Positions 17,838 to 26,744 of a stretch of 64,000 nucleotides of DNA are shown piece by piece. The stretch is from the NCBI RefSeq assembly GCF_003490595.1, contig NZ_QQGY01000005.1, forward strand, positions 62,001-126,000, in the 5' to 3' direction. The translations under genes were made by a program, and so were the position numbers. The number at the start of each line of letters is the position of its first letter. The stretch's first letter is position 1. Below the pieces are notes generated by a model, which did not search any database, was not told where the DNA came from, and worked only from the letters and a program-made list of their open reading frames with translations. Source of the stretch: Haemophilus haemolyticus_L (GTDB lineage Bacteria > Pseudomonadota > Gammaproteobacteria > Enterobacterales > Pasteurellaceae).

Positions 17838-18812
17838 ATGCCACAAATTACCCTTTCGGCTGAAGTGCAGCCAGAACAAATCGGACAGCGTTTAGACCAA
17901 ACACTTGCAGAGTTGTTCCCTGAATATTCTCGCTCCCGATTAAAAACGTGGATTGAAGCCGATCTCGTAAAACTTAATGATCGCATTACCAATATTCCGC
18001 GTGAGAAAGTACTCGGAGGAGAAAAAATAAAAATCACCGTTGAAGTGGAAGATGAGACACGTTTTGAACCAGAAAATATTCCATTGAATATCGTGTATGA
18101 AGATGACGACATTATTGTGATTAACAAACCCAAAGATCTTGTGGTACACCCTGGTGCTGGCAATCCAAATGGAACTGTGCTCAATGCACTACTCTATCAT
18201 TATCCGCCAATTGCAGAAGTACCGAGAGCAGGAATTGTGCATCGATTAGATAAAGATACGACAGGCCTAATGGTTGTTGCGAAAACTATTCCAGCACAAA
18301 CTAAGTTAGTACGCGACTTACAAAAACGCAAAATTACGCGTGAATATGAAGCTGTCGCTTCAGGCATTATGACCAAAGGTGGCACAGTAGATCAACCTAT
18401 GGCTCGTCATGCAACCAAACGTACTTTAATGGCTGTTCATCCAATGGGAAAACCAGCTGTCACCCATTATCGTATTATGGAGAATTACCGTAACTACACC
18501 CGTTTACGTTTACGTTTAGAAACGGGTCGTACACATCAAATCCGTGTTCATATGGCACATATTGCCCATCCATTGCTAGGCGATCAGACCTATGGCGGAC
18601 GCCCTCGTCCACCAAAAAATGCAAATGAAGACTTTATGGAAGTATTGCGTAATTTCAAACGTCAAGCTTTACATGCGGTCATGCTACGCTTAGCTCATCC
18701 AATTACAGGTGAAATAATGGAATGGTATGCACCATTACCAGATGACTTTGTTGAATTGCTTAATGTACTCAAAGCCGACTATCTCGAACATCAAGATGAG
18801 TTAGATTATTAA
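17838..18812 (+). CDS. rluD: 23S rRNA pseudouridine synthase RluD
   Basis: Makes pseudouridines 1911, 1915 and 1917 in helix 69 of 23S rRNA. 324 aa. N-terminal S4 RNA-binding domain (about residues 18-65, QRLDQTLAELFPEYSRSRLK), then the RluA-type catalytic domain with HRLDKDTTGL giving catalytic Asp138. RLRLETGRTHQIRVHMAH follows, as usual in RluA-type enzymes. The ribosome-binding site is not strong. Forms a tight pair with pgeF, which begins two bases after its stop. Confidence 0.95.
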   Translation: MPQITLSAEVQPEQIGQRLDQTLAELFPEYSRSRLKTWIEADLVKLNDRITNIPREKVLGGEKIKITVEVEDETRFEPENIPLNIVYEDDDIIVINKPKDLVVHPGAGNPNGTVLNALLYHYPPIAEVPRAGIVHRLDKDTTGLMVVAKTIPAQTKLVRDLQKRKITREYEAVASGIMTKGGTVDQPMARHATKRTLMAVHPMGKPAVTHYRIMENYRNYTRLRLRLETGRTHQIRVHMAHIAHPLLGDQTYGGRPRPPKNANEDFMEVLRNFKRQALHAVMLRLAHPITGEIMEWYAPLPDDFVELLNVLKADYLEHQDELDY

Positions 18813-18813
18813 T

Positions 18814-19548
18814 ATGCAAGTGATTAACCCAAATTGGAACATTCCAAAGAATATTCATGCCTTTACCACTACTCGTGAAGGGGGCGTGAGCTTGGCGCCT
18901 TATTTTAGTTTTAACTTAGGCGATCATGTCGGTGATAACAAAAGTGCGGTAAAAACTAACCGCACTTTATTAGTCGAAAAATTTGGTTTGCCACAAACAC
19001 CTATATTTCTAACTCAAACACACAGTACTCGAGTGATTCAATTACCTTATTCAGGACAAAATCTTGAAGCGGATGCAGTTTATACAAATGTTCCTCATCA
19101 AGTTTGTGCTGTTATGACGGCAGACTGTTTGCCGGTTCTATTCACTACAACATCTGGCAATGAAGTAGCTGCAGCACATGCTGGCTGGCGTGGTTTATGT
19201 GATGGAGTATTAGAAGAAACTGTCAAATGCTTTCAGGCTAAACCTGAAGATATTGTCGCGTGGTTTGGCCCTGCAATTGGACCAACTGCATTTCAAGTTG
19301 GAATCGATGTTGTAAAACAGTTTGTTGCGGTAGATGAAAAAGCCAAACTCGCCTTTCAACCAGATGTAACAGAAACAGGAAAATTACTAGGTAATCTTTA
19401 TCAAATCGCGACTCAGCGATTAAATAATCTCGGCATTACGCAAATTTATGGTGGAAATCACTGTACATTCAATGAAAAAGAATTGTTCTTTTCTTATCGC
19501 CGAGACAATCAAACAGGTCGAATGGCAAGTGTCATTTGGTTTGAATAA
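18814..19548 (+). CDS. pgeF: Purine nucleoside phosphorylase/peptidoglycan-editing factor YfiH family
   Basis: 244 aa member of the DUF152 (YfiH/laccase-domain) family, encoded after rluD in many gamma-proteobacteria. E. coli YfiH has been linked to peptidoglycan editing and purine nucleoside cleavage. The family's metal-site residues are visible in TQTHSTRVI, VMTADCLPVLF, AAAHAGWRGLCDGVLE and the C-terminal SYRRDNQTGRMASVIW. An inverted pair of uptake signals sits inside the gene at 18942 and 18959 and could form a hairpin in the message. Confidence 0.93.
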   Translation: MQVINPNWNIPKNIHAFTTTREGGVSLAPYFSFNLGDHVGDNKSAVKTNRTLLVEKFGLPQTPIFLTQTHSTRVIQLPYSGQNLEADAVYTNVPHQVCAVMTADCLPVLFTTTSGNEVAAAHAGWRGLCDGVLEETVKCFQAKPEDIVAWFGPAIGPTAFQVGIDVVKQFVAVDEKAKLAFQPDVTETGKLLGNLYQIATQRLNNLGITQIYGGNHCTFNEKELFFSYRRDNQTGRMASVIWFE

Positions 19549-19553
19549 ATAGT

Positions 19554-19580
19554 CTAAAAGCGCATTTTACGCGCTTTTAG
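19554..19580. terminator. Hairpin between convergent pgeF and mnmA
   Basis: Perfect 10-bp stem CTAAAAGCGC/GCGCTTTTAG with an ATTTTAC loop. The T-tract is weak on the plus side (TATCTTTGTTTT). Placed between convergent genes, so probably a two-way terminator. Confidence 0.65.
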
Positions 19581-19590
19581 TATCTTTGTT

Positions 19591-20742
19591 TTATATTCTT
19601 TCTTCGATAATACCACCGCCCAAACAAACATCACCAAGATAAAATACGGCAGATTGCCCTGGGGTTACTGCTGATTGAGATTCATCAAAAATAACTCGAA
19701 TAGTTTCATCATCAATCGGTTCAATCACACAAGGAATATCTTGTTGGCGATAGCGCGTTTTTACCGTGCAACGTAATAACTCTCGAATTGGTTCACGATC
19801 AACCCAATGTAATTGGCTAGCAATCAAACCTTTTGAAAATAAACGAGGATGCTCGTGCCCCTGCGCGACAATAAGTTCATTATTTTCTACATCCTTATCT
19901 ACCACATACCAAGCCTCATCACCCGCATTTTTTAAACCCCCAATGCCTAATCCTTTACGCTGCCCCAACGTGTGATACATCAACCCATCATGACGACCAA
20001 TAATTTCACCATCAACAGTACGAATATCGCCAGGTTGAGCCGGTAAGTAACGCGCTAAGAAATCCTTAAATTTACGCTCACCAATAAAACAAATACCGGT
20101 AGAGTCTTTTTTCTTTGCCGTAATTAAGCCAAGATCTTCAGCAATAGCGCGAACAATGGGTTTCTCAATTTCACCAACGGGGAATAAACTTTGCCCCACT
20201 TGTTTGTGGCTTAAGGTATAAAGAAAATAACTTTGATCTTTATTAGCGTCTAGACCACGTAATAATTTTGCATTTTCATCATCATCGGCTCTACGTACAT
20301 AATGCCCTGTTGCAATGTAATGAGCACCAAGATCTTCAGCGGCATATTCTAAAAATGCTTTAAATTTAATTTCTTTATTACACAGAATATCTGGGTTTGG
20401 CGTGCGCCCTGCTTTATATTCAGTTAGAAAATGCTCAAAAACATTATCCCAGTATTCTGCCGCAAAATTAATTTTATGTAGTTTGATACCCAATTTATCA
20501 CATACTGCTTGAGCATCTGCAAGATCAGCTGCTGCAGTGCAGTAATCCGTATCATCATCTTCTTCCCAGTTTTTCATAAACAGGCCTTCCACCTGATAGC
20601 CTTGCTGTTGAAGAATAAAAGCTGACACAGAAGAATCCACTCCGCCAGACATACCACAAATCACTTTTTTTGTCGCATTTCTCGCAAGCTGTTCTTGCGT
20701 CAATTGAGGAAAGTGTTGATTATAAGTATTTGAAATTAACAT
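19591..20742 (-). CDS. mnmA: tRNA-specific 2-thiouridylase MnmA
   Basis: ATP-dependent thiolase that makes s2U at the wobble base of Lys, Glu and Gln tRNAs, using sulfur relayed from IscS. 383 aa from the ATG at 20742, which follows ACGGGAG by 5 bases; the frame is open another 35 codons upstream without family similarity. PP-loop SGGVDSS at residues 32-38, catalytic cysteines Cys121 (DILCNKEIKF) and Cys218 (STGICFIG). Confidence 0.96.
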   Translation of the reverse strand: MLISNTYNQHFPQLTQEQLARNATKKVICGMSGGVDSSVSAFILQQQGYQVEGLFMKNWEEDDDTDYCTAAADLADAQAVCDKLGIKLHKINFAAEYWDNVFEHFLTEYKAGRTPNPDILCNKEIKFKAFLEYAAEDLGAHYIATGHYVRRADDDENAKLLRGLDANKDQSYFLYTLSHKQVGQSLFPVGEIEKPIVRAIAEDLGLITAKKKDSTGICFIGERKFKDFLARYLPAQPGDIRTVDGEIIGRHDGLMYHTLGQRKGLGIGGLKNAGDEAWYVVDKDVENNELIVAQGHEHPRLFSKGLIASQLHWVDREPIRELLRCTVKTRYRQQDIPCVIEPIDDETIRVIFDESQSAVTPGQSAVFYLGDVCLGGGIIEERI

Positions 20743-20858
20743 AGTTCTCCCGTAACTTCGGTTAAGGCGAAACACATTGGTAATTGAATGAGAAAACGGC
20801 AAAATAATTTTGCCGTTAAGTTTATTTTGCACATAAAGTGCGGTCATTTTTGAGCAAG

Positions 20859-21119
20859 TTATTTCACTTCATAAAATTGTGAGTCATCATCTTTTTTCGC
20901 AAATTTTTGCTCATATTCGGCTTTTGCTTGTTCATCGCCCGCATCTAATTTTGATTGAAGCGTATCGCAAGGTTTATCACAATCACAAGCTTTGGCAATA
21001 CCAAGGGTAGATAAACCACCACAGCTGCCTTTTAAACTTTGTTTTTTGATAATAAATCCAATAGACATCAACAATATAATTGCGACGAAAGCGATTAAAG
21101 TAAAAAATAAAGTTTGCAT
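20859..21119 (-). CDS. nqrM: Na+-NQR maturation protein NqrM
   Basis: 86 aa DUF539 protein needed for maturation of Na+-translocating NADH:quinone reductase; in Vibrio it is thought to help insert the iron centre of NqrD/NqrE. One N-terminal membrane helix (about residues 5-25) and a cysteine cluster GSCGGLSTLGIAKACDCDKPC (Cys33, 45, 47 and 51). Starts 2 bp after apbE, at the end of the nqr cluster, as is common. Identification rests on size, helix, cysteine pattern and context. Confidence 0.9.
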   Translation of the reverse strand: MQTLFFTLIAFVAIILLMSIGFIIKKQSLKGSCGGLSTLGIAKACDCDKPCDTLQSKLDAGDEQAKAEYEQKFAKKDDDSQFYEVK

Positions 21120-21121
21120 AA

Positions 21122-22162
21122 CTATTCTTTTGTTTCTGTTAATTTTTTGAACGCAGAGGATGATTTTGTGACAAAACCACTATCTGTTTTAATGATTAAG
21201 TAAATAGCAAAATTATTTTTCTCTGCCACTTCTAACGCCTTGTCTTCACCCAGTACAAATAACCCTGTTGATAGGCCATCTGCAGTCATTGAGGTTGGTG
21301 CAAGTACCGTAATCGAGGCTAAATGATGCTGAATTGGGTAACCTGTTTTCGGATCAATTTCATGAGCAAAGCGTTTACCATTTTCTTCAAAGTAAATACG
21401 ATAATCGCCAGAGCTTGCCATTCCCATATTGTCTAATCCAATGACAGCTTCAACCGCTCTTTCACCTGTTGTAGTTGGTTTTTCAATTGCGATCTGCCAA
21501 GGTTTGCCTTCAATATTTTTTCCTTTCGCACGAATTTCACCGCCGATTTCAACCATGTAATTCTGAGCATTTAGTTCTTCTAACTTTTCAGCCACTTGAT
21601 CAACACCAAAGCCTTTAGCAATCGAGGACAAATCGACATAAACTTGAGGAAGTGCTTTGCTTAATGTCGGTTTTGCACCACTCATATCGAGGGCAATTTT
21701 ATCAATACCAACCCAAGCTTGGCGCTCAGCTAATTGTTCTGGTGTAGGTTGTTTTTCTGGGCGTTTTTCAGGGCCAAATCCCCATAAATTCACGACAGGG
21801 CCAACAGTTACATCCAATGCTCCTTCTGTCACTTTATTTAAACGAATCGCTTCTGCCAATACTTTGGCAAAATCTGCTGAAATCTCAATCGGTGTATTCA
21901 CTTGGGTATTTTGATTAAAACGGCTCAGTTCCGAATCTTTTTTGTAAGTGGACATTTTAGCGTTGACATCTTTTAAGATTGCTTCAATTTCTTCATGCGT
22001 CTTTTCAGATGTTGCTTTCATTGAGCCTTCATCAAGGTATTTAACATGATAAGTTGTTCCCATTGTTTTACCACTTAATGAGATAACTTTTGTTTCTTTT
22101 TGACAGGCTGCTAGACTTAATGCCATTGCCACCGCCATAATACCGCTTATTAATTTTTTCAT
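21122..22162 (-). CDS. apbE: FAD:protein FMN transferase ApbE
   Basis: Exported lipoprotein that attaches FMN to threonines of NqrB and NqrC. 346 aa. Lipobox ALSLAAC with Cys20. Family signatures: GKTMGTTYHVKY, TVGPVVNLWGFGP, VDLSSIAKGFGVD, GGEIRAKG, HEIDPKTGYP and the C-terminal APTSMTADGLSTGLFVLG. Directly downstream of nqrF, whose cluster encodes its two substrates (NqrB Thr233 and NqrC Thr213, below). The 143-bp gap to nqrF holds a USS-pair hairpin, so apbE-nqrM may be transcribed at a lower level. Confidence 0.95.
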   Translation of the reverse strand: MKKLISGIMAVAMALSLAACQKETKVISLSGKTMGTTYHVKYLDEGSMKATSEKTHEEIEAILKDVNAKMSTYKKDSELSRFNQNTQVNTPIEISADFAKVLAEAIRLNKVTEGALDVTVGPVVNLWGFGPEKRPEKQPTPEQLAERQAWVGIDKIALDMSGAKPTLSKALPQVYVDLSSIAKGFGVDQVAEKLEELNAQNYMVEIGGEIRAKGKNIEGKPWQIAIEKPTTTGERAVEAVIGLDNMGMASSGDYRIYFEENGKRFAHEIDPKTGYPIQHHLASITVLAPTSMTADGLSTGLFVLGEDKALEVAEKNNFAIYLIIKTDSGFVTKSSSAFKKLTETKE

Positions 22163-22249
22163 CTGGATTTCCTACATCTGTAAATTACGGGCATCTCAAC
22201 AAAACTTACCTGTAATCATAGATAATTTTCTAAAAACACCTTAAATTTT

Positions 22250-22276
22250 GACCGCACTTCATCACAAAGTGCGGTC
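22250..22276. repeat. Inverted USS pair after nqrF
   Basis: Uptake-signal cores at 22251-22259 (minus) and 22267-22275 (plus) pair as GACCGCACTT/AAGTGCGGTC with a 7-base loop. On the minus strand it is followed by AAAATTT, so it is a partial terminator at best between nqrF and apbE. Confidence 0.75.
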
Positions 22277-22305
22277 AGTTTTTATGATGAATTGACTAAC
22301 TAAAA

Positions 22306-23541
22306 TCAGCCACCAAAGTCATCTAATAAAATGTTTTCATCTTCAACACCAAGATCTTTCAACATTTTAATTACAGCTGCATTCATCACTGGAGGTCCAC
22401 ACATATAGTATTCACAATCTTCTGGTGCTTCATGATTTTTCAAGTAGTTTTCATAAAGTACATTGTGAATAAAACCGGTATAACCAGTCCAATTATCTTC
22501 AGGCAATGCGTCCGATAATGCAACATGCCATACAAAGTTTGGATTTTCAGCTTGTAATTGGTCAAAGTCTTCTTGATAGAAGATTTCACGTTTAGAACGA
22601 GCACCATACCAGAATGACATTTTACGTTTAGAATGAAGACGTTTTAACTGGTCAAAAATATGAGAACGCATTGGAGCCATACCTGCACCACCACCGATAA
22701 ATACCATTTCTGCATCGGTTTCTTTCGCAAAGAATTCACCAAACGGACCAGAAATAGTCACTTTATCACCAGCTTTTAATGACCAAATGTATGAAGACAT
22801 TTGACCTGGAGGTGCATCAGGTTGACGCGGAGGAGGCGTTGCAATACGTACGTTAAGCATAATGATGCCTTTCTCTTCAGGGTATGAAGCCATTGAGTAA
22901 GCACGAATAATATGCTCGTCAACTTTAGAGACATAACGCCATAAATCGTATTTATCCCAATCTTCGTGGTATTCTTCTGGAATATCGAAATCTTTATAGT
23001 TCACCACATGTGGATCAGCTTCGATTTGAATATAACCACCTGCTCGGAAAGGTACTTCTTCGCCTTCAGGAATCGCTAATTTAAGCTCTTTGATAAAGGT
23101 CGCTTTGTTATCGTTAGAAATAACAGTACATTCCCATTTTTTCACGCCGAAGATTTCTTCTGGAAGTTCAACTTCCATATTACCTTTCACGTTAACTTGA
23201 CAAGCTAGACGATAACCTTCTTTTGCTTCACGTTTGTTAATGTGAGAAAGTTCGGTTGGCAGGATTTCTCCACCACCATTTTTCACTTTAACAATACATT
23301 GACCACAAGAGCCACCGCCGCCGCAAGCAGAAGATACGAAAATACCTTTACTTGCTAAAGCACCTAATAATTTGCCACCTGCAGGTAATGTGATCGCTTT
23401 TTCAGGATCGTCATTAATACCGATAGTAATATCACCAGAATCGACTAATTTTGATTTCGCAAATAAGATGATCGCCACTAACACTAATACAATAACTGTA
23501 AATGCGGCAATACCGAGTGCAAGAATTACTGAATCGCTCAT
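22306..23541 (-). CDS. nqrF: Na+-NQR subunit F (NADH dehydrogenase, 2Fe-2S, FAD)
   Basis: Electron entry subunit: oxidises NADH and passes electrons through FAD and a [2Fe-2S] cluster. 411 aa. One N-terminal membrane helix (about residues 6-28). Ferredoxin domain with Cys73, Cys79, Cys82 and Cys114 (SACGGGGSCGQC...LACQV). Then a ferredoxin-reductase-like domain: RAYSMASYP (FAD), GGGAGMAPMRSH and YMCGPPVMNAAV (NADH). Last gene of nqrA-F, 12 bp after nqrE. Confidence 0.97.
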   Translation of the reverse strand: MSDSVILALGIAAFTVIVLVLVAIILFAKSKLVDSGDITIGINDDPEKAITLPAGGKLLGALASKGIFVSSACGGGGSCGQCIVKVKNGGGEILPTELSHINKREAKEGYRLACQVNVKGNMEVELPEEIFGVKKWECTVISNDNKATFIKELKLAIPEGEEVPFRAGGYIQIEADPHVVNYKDFDIPEEYHEDWDKYDLWRYVSKVDEHIIRAYSMASYPEEKGIIMLNVRIATPPPRQPDAPPGQMSSYIWSLKAGDKVTISGPFGEFFAKETDAEMVFIGGGAGMAPMRSHIFDQLKRLHSKRKMSFWYGARSKREIFYQEDFDQLQAENPNFVWHVALSDALPEDNWTGYTGFIHNVLYENYLKNHEAPEDCEYYMCGPPVMNAAVIKMLKDLGVEDENILLDDFGG

Positions 23542-23553
23542 TGATTACACTCC

Positions 23554-24150
23554 TTATAATTGAATACCAGAGAAAGACATAAAGCCTAACGCCATTAAAC
23601 CAACAGAGATAAAGGTAATACCTAAACCTTTTAACCCAGCAGGAATATCCGCATATTTCATTTTCTCAGTTAAGCCAGCAAGCGCAACAATCGCCAACAT
23701 CCAACCTAAACCTGAGCCAAAACCGTACACGATAGATTCAGGGAAATTGTAATCACGTTGAACCATGAAAGACACCCCACCAAAAATCGCACAGTTTACT
23801 GCGATTAACGGTAAGAAAATCCCTAATGCGTTATAAAGAGATGGCATAAATTTATCTAATACCATTTCAAGAATCTGTACTAAACCAGCAATAACCCCAA
23901 TGAAGGTAATGAAGTTCAAGAATGATAAGTCCACACCTTCAATTAAAGCATTTTCTTTTAGTACATTTGCATAAATTAATTGGTTTACTGGCACGGCGAT
24001 ACCAAGAACGAAAGTTACCGCAATACCAAGACCGAACGCAGTTGATACCTTTTTAGATACTGCTAAGAAAGTACACATTCCTAAGAAGAAGGAAAGTGCC
24101 ATATTTTCAATGAAGACTGCCTTAACAAATAGGCTAATATAATGTTCCAT
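23554..24150 (-). CDS. nqrE: Na+-NQR subunit E
   Basis: 198 aa integral membrane subunit with six hydrophobic segments, paired with NqrD around a buried iron centre in known structures. ENMALSFFLGMCTFLAVS holds the conserved cysteine of the first half; NCAIFGGVSF holds the second. Start codon lies 3 bp after the nqrD stop. NqrD and NqrE are homologous with inverted topology, and both show the NCxxxG element. Confidence 0.96.
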   Translation of the reverse strand: MEHYISLFVKAVFIENMALSFFLGMCTFLAVSKKVSTAFGLGIAVTFVLGIAVPVNQLIYANVLKENALIEGVDLSFLNFITFIGVIAGLVQILEMVLDKFMPSLYNALGIFLPLIAVNCAIFGGVSFMVQRDYNFPESIVYGFGSGLGWMLAIVALAGLTEKMKYADIPAGLKGLGITFISVGLMALGFMSFSGIQL

Positions 24151-24153
24151 TGA

Positions 24154-24780
24154 TTATTTCTCCTGTTGCTCTGGTTTCCAAGTTCTTAATCCCCAGATAA
24201 CAAATCCGATGATAAAGAATGCACTTGGTGCAAGTAGGAATAAACCATTTGCTTGGTACCAACCACCATTCTGAATGGTTTCAAAAATAGTCATACCAAA
24301 TAATTTACCTGAACCGATAAGTTCACGGAAAAATGCTACGATAATTAACATCGCACCATAACCTAAACCATTACCGATACCATCTATAAAACTTTCAACT
24401 GGAGGCGACTTCATCGCAAATGCTTCAGCACGTCCCATTACGATACAGTTAGTAATAATCAAACCAACGAATACTGAAAGTTGTTTAGATAAACCATAAG
24501 CATAGGCTTTTAATATTTGGTCAACAACGATTACAAGTGATGCAATAATCGCAAGTTGCACAATAATACGAATACTGTTTGGAATGTAGTTGCGAATCAG
24601 AGACACAAAGAAACTTGATAACCCTGTTACCAAACTTACTGCAATCGCCATTACAACAGCAGTTTCTAATTTTGTTGTTACCGCTAATGCAGAACAAATA
24701 CCCAAGATTTGTAATGCAATCGGGTTGTTCTTAACAACCGGAGCTAACAACAGATCTTTATAATTTGCTTTTTCAGACAT
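24154..24780 (-). CDS. nqrD: Na+-NQR subunit D
   Basis: 208 aa integral membrane subunit. Conserved cysteines in QILGICSALAV and ITNCIVMGRAEAFAM, which match the iron-ligand positions of the family. Its ATG shares one base with the nqrC stop (TAATG), and it is followed 3 bp later by nqrE, so translation is likely coupled through the cluster. Confidence 0.96.
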   Translation of the reverse strand: MSEKANYKDLLLAPVVKNNPIALQILGICSALAVTTKLETAVVMAIAVSLVTGLSSFFVSLIRNYIPNSIRIIVQLAIIASLVIVVDQILKAYAYGLSKQLSVFVGLIITNCIVMGRAEAFAMKSPPVESFIDGIGNGLGYGAMLIIVAFFRELIGSGKLFGMTIFETIQNGGWYQANGLFLLAPSAFFIIGFVIWGLRTWKPEQQEK

Positions 24781-25514
24781 TAGTTTGCTCCCGCATGAAG
24801 TTTTTCAAGATATGGACCAAAACCGTTCGCACTAAACCAATAATCAAATGTACCTTGTACACCATTACCAGTTAAAGTCGCGCCTGATAAACCATCAATA
24901 CTATGCTCATCTTGTGGAGCTTGCCCTTTCACGATGTGAATTGCAGGTTGATGTTGTTCATCAAACAATTTTTTACCTTTAAATAAACTTGCCCAGTTTG
25001 GATTTTCGATCTCACCCCCCAATCCTGGCGTTTCACCATGTTGGTAGTAAGTGATACCATTAATAGTATTACCATCTGGTTGAACAGATACTAGACCATA
25101 CATCACTGACCACAAGCCAGTTCCATAAATTGGTAAAATAACTTGTTGAGTCTTACCTTGTTCATCTTTTACAAGATAAACTTCGGTCGTTTTGCTACGA
25201 GAACGGATACGTGCTTTATCGGCATCAGCAGGAATTGCTTGTTGGCTATCGTCTGCTTGTTGTGTGTATTCACCCGTTGCTAGATCAACGAAACGAGGCT
25301 CGATAAATTTTGCATAAGTTTCTTTTACATTAGTATTTTCTTGTAAAAGACCAGCTACATTTAAGATATTTTTTTGTTTATCGAGTAACTTTTGTTCTTC
25401 TTGTGCAGGCTTTAACATTACTGCGGAACCAGCAACAATAATGGAACAAACTAAACTCAGTAGCAATACGACAAGAATTGTGCCGCCTACGCTGTCTTTA
25501 TTAAACTTAGCCAT
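24780..25514 (-). CDS. nqrC: Na+-NQR subunit C (covalent FMN)
   Basis: 244 aa from the ATG at 25514, giving MAKFNKDSVGGTI. The longer open frame reads into nqrB and is rejected. One N-terminal membrane helix (about residues 12-34), then a periplasmic domain. The FMN-attachment motif SGAT is at residues 210-213, so Thr213 is the expected ApbE target. Starts 8 bp inside the end of nqrB and ends sharing one base with nqrD. Confidence 0.97.
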   Translation of the reverse strand: MAKFNKDSVGGTILVVLLLSLVCSIIVAGSAVMLKPAQEEQKLLDKQKNILNVAGLLQENTNVKETYAKFIEPRFVDLATGEYTQQADDSQQAIPADADKARIRSRSKTTEVYLVKDEQGKTQQVILPIYGTGLWSVMYGLVSVQPDGNTINGITYYQHGETPGLGGEIENPNWASLFKGKKLFDEQHQPAIHIVKGQAPQDEHSIDGLSGATLTGNGVQGTFDYWFSANGFGPYLEKLHAGAN

Positions 25515-26742
25515 TTGTTCTTGCTCTCCGACGTTTGATATTTGCTTGAACCACGATGTAGTCGAAAATCGGTGCAAATAAGTTTGCAAATAAAATCGCT
25601 AACATCATGCCTTCTGGATAAGCTGGGTTTACAGTACGAATTAATACAGCCATTACACCAATTAATGCACCGTACCACCACTTACCTGCATTGGTAAAGG
25701 ATGCTGAAACAGGGTCTGTTGCCATAAATACCATACCTAATGCAAATCCACCTAAAACAAGGTGCCAATGCCAAGGCATTGAGAACATTGGATTAGTATC
25801 AGAACCAACTAAATTAAATAGAGTTGAAGTTGCAATCATACCAATCATCACACCAGCAATGATGCGCCATGCCGCAATACGAGTGAACACAATCACTGCG
25901 CCGCCGATTAAAATTGCAAGCGTAGAAACTTCACCCATTGAACCAGGTAAATTACCAACAAAAGCATCCATCCAAGTAATTGGAGCACCAGTTACAGTAT
26001 GTTGTAATGCACCCTGACCGCCTTGCGACCATTGTGAAAGGGCGGTTGCGCCAGAGAAACCATCAGCGGCAGTCCAAACAGTATCACCTGAAATTTGAGC
26101 TGGATAGGCGAAGAACAAGAAAGCTCGGCCTGCAAGTGCAGGGTTCATGAAGTTACGACCAACGCCACCAAAAATTTCTTTTGCAACAACGATACCAAAA
26201 GTAATACCTAATGCGGCTTGCCATAATGGCAATGTTGGTGGAACGATTAACGCAAATAAAATGGTTGAAACGAACATCCCTTCATTTACTTCATGACCAC
26301 GCACAACTGAGAACAATAATTCCCAAATCGTACAAACGGTGAACACCACTAAGTAAATTGGTAAAAAGAAAATTGCACCCAGCGCCATTTTTGAGCCCCA
26401 AGTTGCATTGGCAGTTAAATCTAAACCTAATGAACTTGCAAGTGCATAGTGCCAATCATTAGCAATTAGTTGATCTAAATTGCCTAATTGATTTAAGGCA
26501 GGAATCGCTTGGTTACCCACATTGTACATCCCGTAGAAAATCGCAGGGAACAACGCAAGGAAAACCGTAATCATCATACGTTTTGAGTCTAACGCATCAC
26601 GAACGTGAGTGTTTTTGTGCGTTACTGTACCTGGTGTATAAAGCAAGGTATAAATCGATTCAAAGATCGGATAAAGCTTGCTGTATTTACCACCTGGTAA
26701 AAACGCGGGTTCCATTTTTTCAAAAAGATTTTTCAAACCCAT
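25507..26742 (-). CDS. nqrB: Na+-NQR subunit B (covalent FMN, riboflavin)
   Basis: 411 aa, about ten membrane helices; the subunit that carries much of the Na+ path and quinone chemistry. FMN-attachment motif SGAT at residues 230-233 (Thr233). NEGMFVST, near residue 153, and GRNFMNPALAGRAFLFFAYP (195-214) are conserved. Starts 2 bp after nqrA and overlaps nqrC by 8 bp. Confidence 0.97.
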   Translation of the reverse strand: MGLKNLFEKMEPAFLPGGKYSKLYPIFESIYTLLYTPGTVTHKNTHVRDALDSKRMMITVFLALFPAIFYGMYNVGNQAIPALNQLGNLDQLIANDWHYALASSLGLDLTANATWGSKMALGAIFFLPIYLVVFTVCTIWELLFSVVRGHEVNEGMFVSTILFALIVPPTLPLWQAALGITFGIVVAKEIFGGVGRNFMNPALAGRAFLFFAYPAQISGDTVWTAADGFSGATALSQWSQGGQGALQHTVTGAPITWMDAFVGNLPGSMGEVSTLAILIGGAVIVFTRIAAWRIIAGVMIGMIATSTLFNLVGSDTNPMFSMPWHWHLVLGGFALGMVFMATDPVSASFTNAGKWWYGALIGVMAVLIRTVNPAYPEGMMLAILFANLFAPIFDYIVVQANIKRRRARTNG

Positions 26743-26744
26743 TT